This document shows, one piece after another, positions 1 through 10,302 of a stretch of 20,688 nt of DNA. The notes beneath the pieces are model-generated. The model was not told where the DNA came from and did no database searches. It saw only the letters and a program-made list of their open reading frames with translations. Each line of letters starts with the position of its first letter. Position 1 is the stretch's first letter. Position numbers and translations under genes: made by a program. The stretch spans positions 1 to 20,688 of the forward strand of contig JAMQCK010000530.1 of assembly GCA_024196135.1 (NCBI GenBank). The letters are read 5' to 3'. Origin of the DNA: Pleurotus ostreatus/Saccharomyces cerevisiae fusant (Eukaryota > Opisthokonta).

Positions 1-152
1 ACAACAGGCGTCGTCGGTATGGGGGGCACATCCCCGTCCTCCTCACTGCTCGAAGTCGATATCACCGAGGCATTCCTGCTGAGCGCGATGAGTTCTTCGC
101 GGTGGCGATTGCGCTGCTGCTCCTGGGATAGACTCTGATCTGTGCTGAGCAT
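1..152 (-). CDS. 5' end of an unrecognised gene, runs off the left edge
   Basis: Reading the minus strand from an ATG at 152, the frame stays open to the window edge for 50 residues. A stop codon (TGA) lies directly before the ATG in the same frame, so this is the first possible start in this exon. The peptide begins MLSTDQSLSQEQQRN, continues with a basic stretch (RHREELIALSRN) and then a Ser/Glu/Asp stretch (STSSSEEDGD) followed by prolines and threonines. Such low-complexity, charged sequence is typical of a disordered fungal N terminus and does not identify a family. An alternative is that only part of it is an exon with an acceptor AG near 139. It is too short for statistics, so the call rests on codon sense and the open frame. 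The function is unknown. Confidence 0.42.
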   Translation of the reverse strand, partial: MLSTDQSLSQEQQRNRHREELIALSRNASVISTSSSEEDGDVPPIPTTPV

Positions 153-2580
153 TCAGGTGCGCCTCGGTGCCGCTTGGCGCTCCAGGTGCAAGCGGGCGGG
201 TGTCCGGGCGAGGGTAGGACCAAACGAGAGCAGAAAATGGAGAAAAGCAAGTCGCGGGCGGTGCGTCCTTCCTGCGATGCTAGCCGCCGGAGCTCGATCA
301 GACGCCCTTTCTCACGGTTCAATTTCGAGCATGAAGCTTCTAGCCGTTCTGTATTGCCCCGTTCATTTGCAGGCTCTATCGCGATACTGCAAGATAATAG
401 ATAGGAGAGCGATATGATACAGAACAGTGACATCGACGGGGCGCGGAGCGAGGAGCGTAGCGTCAGCGTCGACGTCCGCAGTAGGGTTATTGTACACTGG
501 GGTGACGTTCGTTTACGGGGACCTGGAGGGAAGCACCCTTGGATATCGTACCCATTTCATCTATGGTGAAGGCGGATGTGAGCTCGACTCCGTTTGGCTC
601 AACCTCACTGCTGTTATCATCGAGGACATGCAGGCTCTGAACGTTGAGAACAAGGCGACAAATCTATCGAGTCATCAGCAACAGCGACTTGCAGCACATG
701 GAGCAACGAACCACGCAGGAGAAAGCTGGAGGTGTGCAGCTGGATAACACAAGTCAGTTTGAACAATGAAATAGCGGACGTAGTCACATACAACACAACT
801 AGCGCGCAAAGGAACCTCTTGCTCGAGACGTCTACTGAGTGCCCATTACTGGCTAGCACCGCCAAGCAAGCTGCCAGAAGTCAGCACGAGAGCAATGAGG
901 TAGCGAAGGTACTTACTAGCTATTACGCCGAACGTCCAACCCCCGTCGCGGGTGACGACATTGACGACACCGCTCGAGGCTTTCGCGTGCAGCGACCATC
1001 GCTTATACAACGTCAGAGCGAACATTCCGAGCTGCGCGGCGCCGCTTCCAATGCTGAAAGGTGAACGTCAGCTACGCCCTGGTTGGTAAATGAACGCACG
1101 AACGCGTAATACTGCACAGTAGAGGGCGAGTGAGGCTCGCAGGAGCCGGTAAAGGTAGTGGCACGGACGCTTATGGTCGTTATGCATAGCGCCGTGATGA
1201 AATCCAGGAGGACGAGGAATGTCAAGGTGTACCGTATGTACTTGTCGAAGGCAAACAACGCGTACACTGTGCGAACATGAGCAATGCGTAATTGATAGTG
1301 GTGACGGTGTAATTACCGCGAGACGAGACATGCAGAAGAAGTATGAGGTGCATGATGTGTGCAGTGTAGACGTGGATCTAGCGCTCGAGTTCAGTGATGG
1401 GAAGAATGAAGATAGAGCACTGAGGCGTACTAAAAGCCAGGTCTTGCAAGAACCTGTGTCCCAAGGTACACTGGTCGGGCGTAAGGAATGTGAGATCCAG
1501 GCTTCGCTGGCTCTGCTCTATTGTGTCAATGGGTGCAAGGGGAGGAGGGCCATAGGGACGCACATTGCAGACGCGAGCCCGACATATCGCGCGACAACGT
1601 ATAGCAGTTTAACGTGCGTGAAGGGGCGTCTACAATCCCGATCAGCATTTCGTCCACTAACGAAGTCTAGGACTACACACCTCCATATACACGCCACCTC
1701 TATGTGCAAGTGCGACACATACTCCAGAACAAGCAGTGTCAGTACGATCGCTGGAGTAGGGAAGTCAGTGAGGACATGTCATTACATTTCACCGCAACCA
1801 CATACCCGGCGCGTACTGGAACAACTGCAGTATCGTCCAGTCGCATTCTGCTGGACTGGCGACATCGGGGGGCCCTTGTCCCATGGGCTACGCCGTGGGG
1901 CGATTGACGGTAAGTGAAGAGGTAGCAACCAATCGCTCGTTAGTCAGGCCTGCCCTCGTATTTCGCGATGCTGCAGTCTCAAACCGGCAACAAGACGGTC
2001 CGAGCACGACAGGGCCGAGATCCCTGAATACAGGCTCGGCCTCGAGTCATGCCCTTAGCGCGCCCCCTTATCCACATCCGCCGACGTCGTCGACAACGAA
2101 GCCAAGGCATTCTGGTCGTCCGAGCATGAAGACGGTGCATACAATGGTTGAGAACAAGAAGGACGCCATGCATGCTTGATTCTGAGCTTCGCGGCAAGAT
2201 GGATGAATCATGGCGGACCGTAGTCTGGGATGAGTGGCAGTGGGCGTCGCACCCCAGCTTTCGTGGGAAGAAGTTTGACGGTTCCGCGACGTCGGACATC
2301 TCCGAAAGCCTCGAAATGGCTGAAGGCCTTCCATTTAGCTTTGGGCCGGCCTCTCAACTTGCCCGTCATCGCGCTCACTTACACGCCGATCCTGGTCATG
2401 TTGCGCCTTGTTGGGCGCGCTGGAACCACGAGATGTCGTTCACCTGTCAAGAAAGTTCCCACGAAAGCTGGGGTGCGAAGCCCCGCGTCACTCGTTCCAG
2501 ACTCTATTATCAGAACGGCGGATACTCTTCTGAAAACTACAGTCGGGTCCCGAGACTAGGCGGACCGTGACTGCCGCGAA
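153..2580. other. Gene-poor stretch, no convincing gene
   Basis: Several open frames of 60-230 codons occur on both strands, the longest being 1219-1917 on the plus strand. None shows a recognisable domain, a hydrophobic segment pattern, or splice joins that give sensible protein. Base composition and codon sense differ from the genes to the right. The left end should contain the promoter of the minus-strand gene that starts at 152. The only clear structure is the inverted repeat at 2221-2504. Lineage-specific non-coding RNA or a decayed mobile element would both fit, and neither is shown. Confidence 0.5.
2221..2504. repeat. Diverged 59-bp inverted repeat around a 166-bp spacer
   Basis: The segment 2221-2279 aligns without gaps to the reverse complement of 2446-2504. 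The core, TCGCACCCCAGCTTTCGTGG and the next three bases, is identical in both arms; mismatches cluster in the flanks. Because of this the peptide SSHESWGA can be read on both strands. The spacer has no recognisable gene. The arrangement would fit a decayed miniature inverted-repeat element or a foldback transcript. I saw no target-site duplication or terminal motif that would settle it. Confidence 0.7.
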
Positions 2581-2588
2581 TCAATTGC

Positions 2589-2605
2589 GCACGTGCCACA
2601 CGTGC
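2589..2605. promoter_or_regulatory. Paired CACGTG E-boxes upstream of the methyltransferase gene
   Basis: Two CACGTG hexamers lie at 2590-2595 and 2599-2604, nine bases apart from start to start, inside a near-palindrome. They sit about 140-155 bp upstream of the TATA box at 2744. CACGTG is the classical site of bHLH factors (Pho4, Cbf1 and SREBP-type in fungi). The sites are seen directly; their use is inferred. Confidence 0.5.
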
Positions 2606-2743
2606 GACCTGGGGACCCGCTCAGTCGAAACTCAACCATGACATGACCAAGTTTGTCGATTGTGACCGAGAACCCTCCCGGTACTCTATCCACCGCACGC
2701 AAAGGGCGTAAGCCGCCTTAGCCAGAGACCCACGTACGTCCTG

Positions 2744-2750
2744 TATATAA
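2744..2750 (+). promoter_or_regulatory. TATA box of the methyltransferase gene
   Basis: TATATAA lies 37 bases before the first ATG (2781). With the usual 25-30 base spacing, transcription would begin near 2770-2778. That leaves a leader of only a few bases before this ATG, which matters for the choice of start codon. Confidence 0.6.
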
Positions 2751-2780
2751 GGCTATGGCCGCTGCCAGCTTCTGCAGTCC

Positions 2781-3760
2781 ATGTCCAGTCTTCTCAACCT
2801 TCTCACTCTCAGTCGCAGGGCCATATTCAACCGTTTCCCGATTTTCAGCAGCATTCCCAACATGAGCCAGCCCGCCAGAACCGCCGAGGAGGCCAACAAG
2901 GCCCACTACGATGAATTCGCCGTCAACTACGAGAATCTACCTGATGTCTTCAGGTTGGGCAGCCAGTGGGTATTGGACAACTCGCCAAGTGTGCTTTGGT
3001 GACTGACTGCTTCCGACAGGGTCGCCAACGAATTCAAGCGCATCGTGCAGCCCAACCCGGAGGTCACTCGCGTCATGGAGTACGCCTGCGGTACAGGTCG
3101 GTCCTCTCTCGCTCTTATGCTGTTCGATAGTAACATCGCCCAATAGGAGTCGTCTCGCGCGAGATAGCCCCCTCCGTAAAGTCCATCCTCGGCGTCGACA
3201 TCAGCCAGGGCATGGTTGACCAGTTCAACAAACGCGGCACCGACAAGCTGCGCGCCATCTGCGTCCAACAGGGCACACCCCTCGCCGACCAGCTCAATCA
3301 CGAGACCTTCGACGGGATCGTGGTAAGTTGGCCGCTACTGCTTTACTTGTCAACCTCGAGAATACTCACCATTAACCACCAGTGCTCCATGGCCTACCAC
3401 CACTTCGCCGACCCCGCGGCCGTGACGCGCTCGCTCGCCGAGTCACTCGCGCCAAAGGGCACCCTCGTCATCGCCGACCGCGTCAAGTTCGAGGGCGCCG
3501 GCATGTCCACGCACGCCGCGGTCGCGCACGCGGCGCCCAAGGGCCCCCACCCGCACGGCGCGGGACTCGAGGACGCGCCGGACGACGCTGTGCCGCACCC
3601 GAACGGCTTCAGCGAGGAGCAGGTGCGCGAGTTCTTCAAGGCGGGGGGGCTCGTGGACAGCGGCTTCGACCGGTTTAAGGCGATAATCTTCGGCAATGAG
3701 GTCGAGATGTTTGCCGCGTATGGGAAGAAGCCGGCGGCGGGGGAGGCGGGGGCGCTGTGA
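2781..3760 (+). CDS. SAM-dependent class I methyltransferase
   Basis: Four exons (2781-2965, 3020-3096, 3147-3322, 3383-3760) join in frame to 271 residues. Motif I is visible as VMEYACGTGV (about residues 81-90), split by the second intron. It is followed by the acidic strand GVDISQGMVDQF, the motif IV-like FDGIVCSMAYHHF, and the post-motif strand LAPKGTLVIADRV. This is the Rossmann-type fold of the Methyltransf_11/25 (UbiE-like) group, which transfers a methyl group from S-adenosylmethionine. The substrate cannot be read from the sequence. The first 27 residues (MSSLLNLLTLSRRAIFNRF...) are hydrophobic and arginine-containing with no acidic residue, like a mitochondrial presequence. A second ATG at 2862 (MSQPARTAEEANKAHYDEF) would give a 244-residue form without it. 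For intron 1, the GTGGGT donor at 2966 gives the smoothest join (RLGSQVANEFKR); a donor at 2955 is also in frame. The gene is convergent with the membrane protein gene, 219 bp away. Confidence 0.85.
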
Positions 3761-3979
3761 GGGAGAGGTTTTATTGTTACTGTAAGGAGGGTGCAGCCCT
3801 GTGGAGAGCGTTAGCGATGGGTATATGAGGAATTGTCTGTTATTCAGCTACTATATCCAGCAAAGTCGTGAAGGCAATGCATCGTTCAATGGAAGGACCA
3901 TGATACAACATTCGCGTGGATTGGCAGGCCTGCTAGCCATACAGTCCATGAAGAAGATGCAGAACATGCGCACCACAGT

Positions 3980-5552
3980 TTACAACTCATCCTCATACTT
4001 CACCTCCGACCCCGACATTCTATGTCTATGCCACACCACTTCGCCTCCATCGGTCATATACATGTCCTCCTCGCTCTGCCTAGGCGTGCGCAACGTATCC
4101 GACGACACGGTCTCGAGGTATGATCGCCCGGGACCTGAGCTCGTCGCGCCTGCAGTACTGGACTCGCCCGCGGACGTGGTCCCGCCCGACGAGCTGAATG
4201 TTCGTAATTTGATGGGCTGGGAGACGGACATATTGGACGCGCTGAGGCCGTTGCTGCCGACGATGTATGTCGGCGCCTTCATCCTGGAGACAATGATGAT
4301 GACGATGGTCGAGTACAAGCCCTAGCAATGGATCCGCATCAGTCAGTGTGACCCTACGTGAAGGGCAATGGACGCCAGTACAAAACGCACCACAAGACTC
4401 AATGAAGCCCGCCACACCACGAACAGAGGGCCGGAAGTATCCATGAAGTTGGTGATATTCGTGAGCGACAGCACGAGATAGAGAATCTGGCCGTCATATC
4501 AGCCACCTTCACGCGCCCCCAGTCAAAAGGCCTACATACCCAAATCGCCGCGTATATCAACCCTGACTCCACGAGCAGCATCATCACTTTTTCCACCCGC
4601 GTCCTTGAGTGCTGCCCGAGCGAGCGCTTGATAGTCCGTCGATAGTCCCTGGCCGCGCTATCAGCGCTGTCCTTGGCGGAATGCAGCATCCACGCGCCCC
4701 CGACAGAGGCAGACATGCGCGCACATCGGTGCTTACCACACTTTTATGCCGACGAGCACGCTGGCGACGATGTTTGTCACAAGGAGAGGGACGACGTCGA
4801 GGAGGACACGCGTTTCGGCGGGGCCGTAGATATCGAGGGTTTGGATCGCGTGGTAGGTGATGACGAAGTCGGCGACGCTGCAGGCTGAGGATGAGGGCGA
4901 GGGTAGCATCATATTAGTGGTCCGTAATAGATGGCAAGAGGAAGCAAAGTCTCACCGATAGACGCAACAAGGCAAAGGATAAGCAGGGCATGCACATATT
5001 TGTTCCCCGTCCACACAATCCAAGCTCGCCAGACTACGACAAAGTCGCAGAGTATGAACTGATAGATGATAGGTGAGCTGGACTAGAGGATGAAACCGAG
5101 CCTAAGCAACTAACGTTGACGCGAACCATGGCGACCTCCATCGTATTGATGTCCTTGAACATTTTGATGGTGTGAAGGATAACAAAGGGATTGAGTTGCA
5201 AAGCTAGCTGCTCGCGAACGATGAGGTGGAGGTCCGCGAATGTCCAGGACGAAACGGTGAGGAATATAAGGATTGTGACCGTCGGTATGACCCAGGTGTT
5301 GGAGGGCCGCCGCCTGAAGAAGGTTTCAATGACATATGATACCAGAGAGTAAAACGACATACGCTATGAAGATCATGGCTATAATGAAGAGCGTTAGGTG
5401 AATGCCTGACAAAAGTCAGCAGTCTATCGAAGCAAATTATATGGAAAAGGCACACCATAGAATATAAATTCCAGGCCGACCTGCATGATCACCGCCTGCA
5501 CCTTCTTGACGGCTGCTGGAGGCAGCTTACCAGTACCGCTCGCGGCGGGCAT
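3980..5552 (-). CDS. Multi-span integral membrane protein, basidiomycete family
   Basis: Eight exons (5552-5456, 5405-5363, 5313-5115, 5058-4956, 4884-4737, 4648-4540, 4486-4391, 4321-3980) join in frame to 378 residues. Hydrophobic spans can be seen at GIHLTLFIIAMIFIA, WVIPTVTILIFLTVSSW, an HALLILCLVASIAC stretch, VVPLLVTNIVASVLVGIKVW, LLVESGLIYAAIWILYLVLSL and STIVIIIV, so about seven helices are likely. The signatures VVWRAWIVW, VGIKVW and VEKVMMLLVESGLIYAAIW are typical of a large family of uncharacterised membrane proteins in mushroom-forming fungi. The C-terminal tail of about 95 residues is Ser/Thr-rich and hydrophilic, probably cytoplasmic and phosphorylated. No enzyme motif is present. 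A receptor-like or sensor role is often suggested for such topologies but is not shown here. All introns are 49-88 nt. Confidence 0.8.
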
Positions 5553-5616
5553 GGTCGTAAAAAGGGCAGTAAACCTGTGGCCAGGATGGCGACGAGCAGC
5601 GGGGGGATCGCGGGTG

Positions 5617-5655
5617 ATTGGTAGGCGTCAAGCCGGCGCCTAGGCTATATGTATA
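5617..5655 (-). promoter_or_regulatory. CCAAT and TATA-like elements of the membrane protein gene
   Basis: On the minus strand, CCAAT occurs at 5621-5617 and an AT-rich TATACATATA stretch at about 5655-5646, roughly 65 and 95-100 bases upstream of the start codon at 5552. Their order (TATA outside CCAAT) is unusual, so at most one is likely to be used. Confidence 0.3.
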
Positions 5656-5711
5656 CTTTGCTCTGAGTTCCCGCCGCTACACCTCATTTCAAGGCCCGTG
5701 GCACAATCAAG

Positions 5712-6054
5712 ATGGAGAACCCCGGTCCTAACATAGAGGTTCGGGCGCCAGGACTGAATGGCAGAGTGTAAGTCATCATGATGGGCAGTACCTGTTGAGG
5801 CTCAGACTGAGGCCGAGCGCCCGAGCATATGCCTCAGCGTATCACCTTGCCTAAGTTGCCTATAGCAGCAGCGACAGCTAGTAAAAGGGCCTGTTAGGCA
5901 CCCGTACTCGCCGCGTATGCTTGCTCGATAATCTTTGGACTCAAACATGACCGTCGCAGCAAACAAAAGCAGCCAAGACGTCCAGGTTGCAAAGGCTGTC
6001 ATTGAATACAGAGACGTGTTCCCAAGGATGAATAGAGCCGCAGCAAGCCGCTGA
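5712..6054 (+). CDS. Tentative small spliced gene, 63 residues
   Basis: An ATG in good context (CAAGATGG) at 5712 opens an 18-codon exon ending at 5765, followed by GTGTAAG. Joining to 5838-5880 (acceptor CTCAG) and then, across a GTAAAA..GCAG intron, to 5960-6054 gives an uninterrupted 63-residue protein. It ends in a helix-like stretch, VQVAKAVIEYRDVFPRMNRA. All joins are in phase, but no homologue comes to mind and chance cannot be excluded. It could instead be an upstream reading frame in the leader of the WD40 gene 168 bases downstream. Confidence 0.2.
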
Positions 6055-6222
6055 TTGCATCGATGAGGCCTGGAGTACGCTGATGAACATGGGAAGAGGA
6101 AGGAACAAGGCCGCGGCAGCCGCGGGCCGGAAACAGCATCCGTGCCGCACGTGCAATTACCTGTTTGGGAAATCGCTTTGTTCATCCATCTTGCTTCCGT
6201 CCACGACACGAGACGATATACG

Positions 6223-7554
6223 ATGGGGCAGACGCGCGTGCTGCAGTACGAGGCGCCATGGCCGGTCCACTGCATGGACTGGTGCAAGTCCCCCGCCCCC
6301 GGCGCACAGAATCGCCTCCGCTCCGCCTTCCGACTCGGTGTTTCCTCCCACATCGAGAACCACGACAACCGGATCGCGGTGCTTGGTCTCCACGATGAGC
6401 GTGTCCTTGTCGAGGACGAGTACTCGGACTTTGACGACTTTATGATGCTCTGCGAGGCGCATCAGACGTATCCCGCAACCAGCCTGCAATGGCAGCCCGC
6501 GAGCGCGTCCTCGTTCCCGTGGGGGCAGAAGAGCCCGAGCACCGAGCTGCTGGCGACCACGGGCGATGCACTCAGGATATGGGAGTACTCCTGCGACGTC
6601 CCCCAGCAGATGTCACAATATGTTGGCCGCGCGCCAACGGGAACAGGACATTCGCTGGCGTTGAAGTCGATGCTTGCCGGGGTGCGTCGCCTCGTGTCAA
6701 TGATCTACGCGCGCCACTGATCTCATATCCTCTAGCAATCCAAAGTGCAGAACACGGTGAACGGCGCGCCGCTAACCAACTTCGCTTGGAACGAGAAGAG
6801 CCCGAACATGATGGTGACGTCGAGCATCGACACGACGTGCACGGTTTGGAACATCGACACGTCGAGCGCGATCACGCAGCTCATCGCGCACGATCGGGAG
6901 GTGTACGATGTGGCGTGGTTGCCAGGATCGACCGACATCTTCGTGTCTGTGGGCGCAGACGGCAGCTTGCGCGCGTTTGACCTGCGCAGTCTTGAGCACT
7001 CGACGATCCTGTACGAAACACCGCCCCCGAAGAACGTCCCCCCACCATCCGTCTCCCCATCATCCTCCGCACGACCCCCGACTTCCCCGCTCCTCCGCAT
7101 CGCGTTCAACCCTGGCGATTCCAACTACATGTCCACATTCCACATGGACGGCCAGGACGTACAGATCCTGGACATGCGCGCCCCGGGTCAGCCGGTCATC
7201 GAGCTGCGCGCGCATCAGGCGCAGATTAACGCGCTCGGTTGGGGTGGAGGAGACAACCCGCTGCTCGCGACCGCGGCCGACGACTGCCAGCTCCTTCTCT
7301 GGGACCTGCAAAGTACGATGCAGTCCATCGCGTCGCCAAGACACACCAACACGCGTCTGAACTCTCCACGCCCGGATATCAAGAAGCGCGTTGTAACAGA
7401 CCCGTACGCCGCTTACACAGCGGCCGCGCAGATCACCAACCTCGCTTGGTCGCCCCAAATACCCGGCATGCAGCTCTCGACGGGCCATACGACCACCCCC
7501 GGCGAGTGGATCGCCATCACGTGTGGCAGGTCGGTGAAGGCATTGAAGGTGTAG
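6223..7554 (+). CDS. WD40 repeat scaffold protein, WDR68/DCAF7 (HAN11) orthologue
   Basis: Two exons (6223-6681, 6736-7554) give 425 residues. The start MGQTRVLQYEAPWPVHCMDW matches the YEAPW..Y.M.W opening of human DCAF7. Further matches are LLATTGDALRIWEY, VTSSIDTTCTVWNID, TQLIAHDREVYDVAW, SVGADGSLRAFDLRSLEHST, an LLRIAFNPGDSNYMST segment, ATAADDCQLLLWDLQ and the C-terminal WIAITCGRSVKALKV. In animals and plants the family (DCAF7, TTG1) is a beta-propeller scaffold. It binds DYRK-type kinases and transcription factors and has been linked to CUL4-DDB1 ligases. This protein is longer than the roughly 340-residue human one because of an N-terminal insert, a proline/serine-rich insert (PPPKNVPPPSVSPSSS region) and an insert near SPRHTNTRLNSPRPD. 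Intron 6682-6735 is the only one. The start is chosen because homology begins at once after this ATG. Confidence 0.93.
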
Positions 7555-8133
7555 AGTTGTGGGTGCTGATTTACGACTGATATGATTGGACGTGCGTTGC
7601 TCTGCGTTGTTATCTCTCGAGCCTTGTAGTCTGATTGCTATAGTGGCCATGTTGTTGTACCTGAAGGAGATCTACCACCTTGACCTGCCACTCGGACTCC
7701 CCTGAGCCGCCCTGGCGCGCTGGGCGCTCGGCCTGCGCACCTTTCTCGGCCTCCGGAGTCGTGCGACCTGGACGCTGTGTAGATAGCACCTGAGCTCGGC
7801 GCGGGGTTGTCGGGGCTCCAGTTTCTGATGATCCGAGCTTCAATACGAGTGCCTCGCGTCTTACTACTGCAATACAAGGGAATTCAGAAGTCTTCGAAGT
7901 CGAAGTGGTTGCTGTGATGACGAAAATAAATTCCGTGACGCTCTCCTCAACCCTGTTCACTTGATGTTCGACGAGGATCACCCTGTACGCCCGCTGTCTT
8001 ATCCTAGCCTTATCTTCCATAGCATGGACAGCTTGAGTGAAGTGTGGCGGGCCTTATCGCGGCTACTATTGAAACGGTGCATATGGCACGACGCGTAAGA
8101 TCTCGACGCTACATATGGTCCGTGGCGCGGGAC
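7555..8133. other. Intergenic region between the WD40 and nucleoside transporter genes
   Basis: The region holds the 3' end of the WD40 gene and the upstream part of the transporter promoter. The only long frame is the minus-strand one described separately. No RNA gene or repeat was seen. Confidence 0.45.
7610..8020 (-). CDS. Uncertain open reading frame, 136 residues
   Basis: The frame starts MEDKARIRQRAYRVILVEHQ and is charged in its first 30 residues. It then passes through a threonine/serine-rich stretch and a basic Arg/Pro/Gln-rich stretch, ending near WQVKVVDLLQVQQHGHY. No domain is recognised. It fits in the gap between two plus-strand genes without overlapping coding sequence, which favours a real minus-strand gene. 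The middle part reads like translated non-coding DNA and may hide introns. It is listed so that it can be tested, not as a firm gene. Confidence 0.2.
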   Translation of the reverse strand: MEDKARIRQRAYRVILVEHQVNRVEESVTEFIFVITATTSTSKTSEFPCIAVVRREALVLKLGSSETGAPTTPRRAQVLSTQRPGRTTPEAEKGAQAERPARQGGSGESEWQVKVVDLLQVQQHGHYSNQTTRLER

Positions 8134-8140
8134 TATAAAA
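8134..8140 (+). promoter_or_regulatory. TATA box of the nucleoside transporter gene
   Basis: TATAAAA lies 79 bases before the ATG at 8219. Transcription would be expected to begin near 8160-8170, giving a leader of about 50 bases. A strong TATA box suggests regulated rather than housekeeping expression. Confidence 0.65.
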
Positions 8141-8218
8141 GTGCTCGCGGATAGATCCACCGCTTTTGGAGCTTGCCTTCACGCCGCCAGGCCCGTCCCC
8201 CTCTCCCTACCCTCGGAT

Positions 8219-10302
<2,084 letters not shown>

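Larger units (their letters stand above)
5553..6222. other. Divergent intergenic region between the membrane protein and WD40 genes
   Basis: The 670 bases separate two divergent genes and must hold both promoters. Apart from the promoter-like elements and the tentative small spliced frame listed separately, I see no clear gene. A minus-strand open frame of 188 codons (5802-6368) overlaps the first WD40 exon and has one hydrophobic stretch, but it resembles no family and is probably a shadow. Confidence 0.4.

Noticed and set aside
1219..1917. Plus-strand open frame of 232 codons
   Set aside because: Its translation is rich in Cys, Thr, Arg and Ser without hydrophobic periodicity, domain signatures or sensible splice context. 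It looks like translated non-coding DNA.
3801..4325. Plus-strand open frame of 174 codons
   Set aside because: It is antisense to the last exons of the membrane protein gene, whose spliced frame is clearly coding.
5712..5735. ENPGP tetra/pentapeptide resembling the end of a 2A ribosome-skipping peptide
   Set aside because: The required upstream residues of a 2A peptide are absent, since the match sits at the very N terminus (MENPGP). It is chance.
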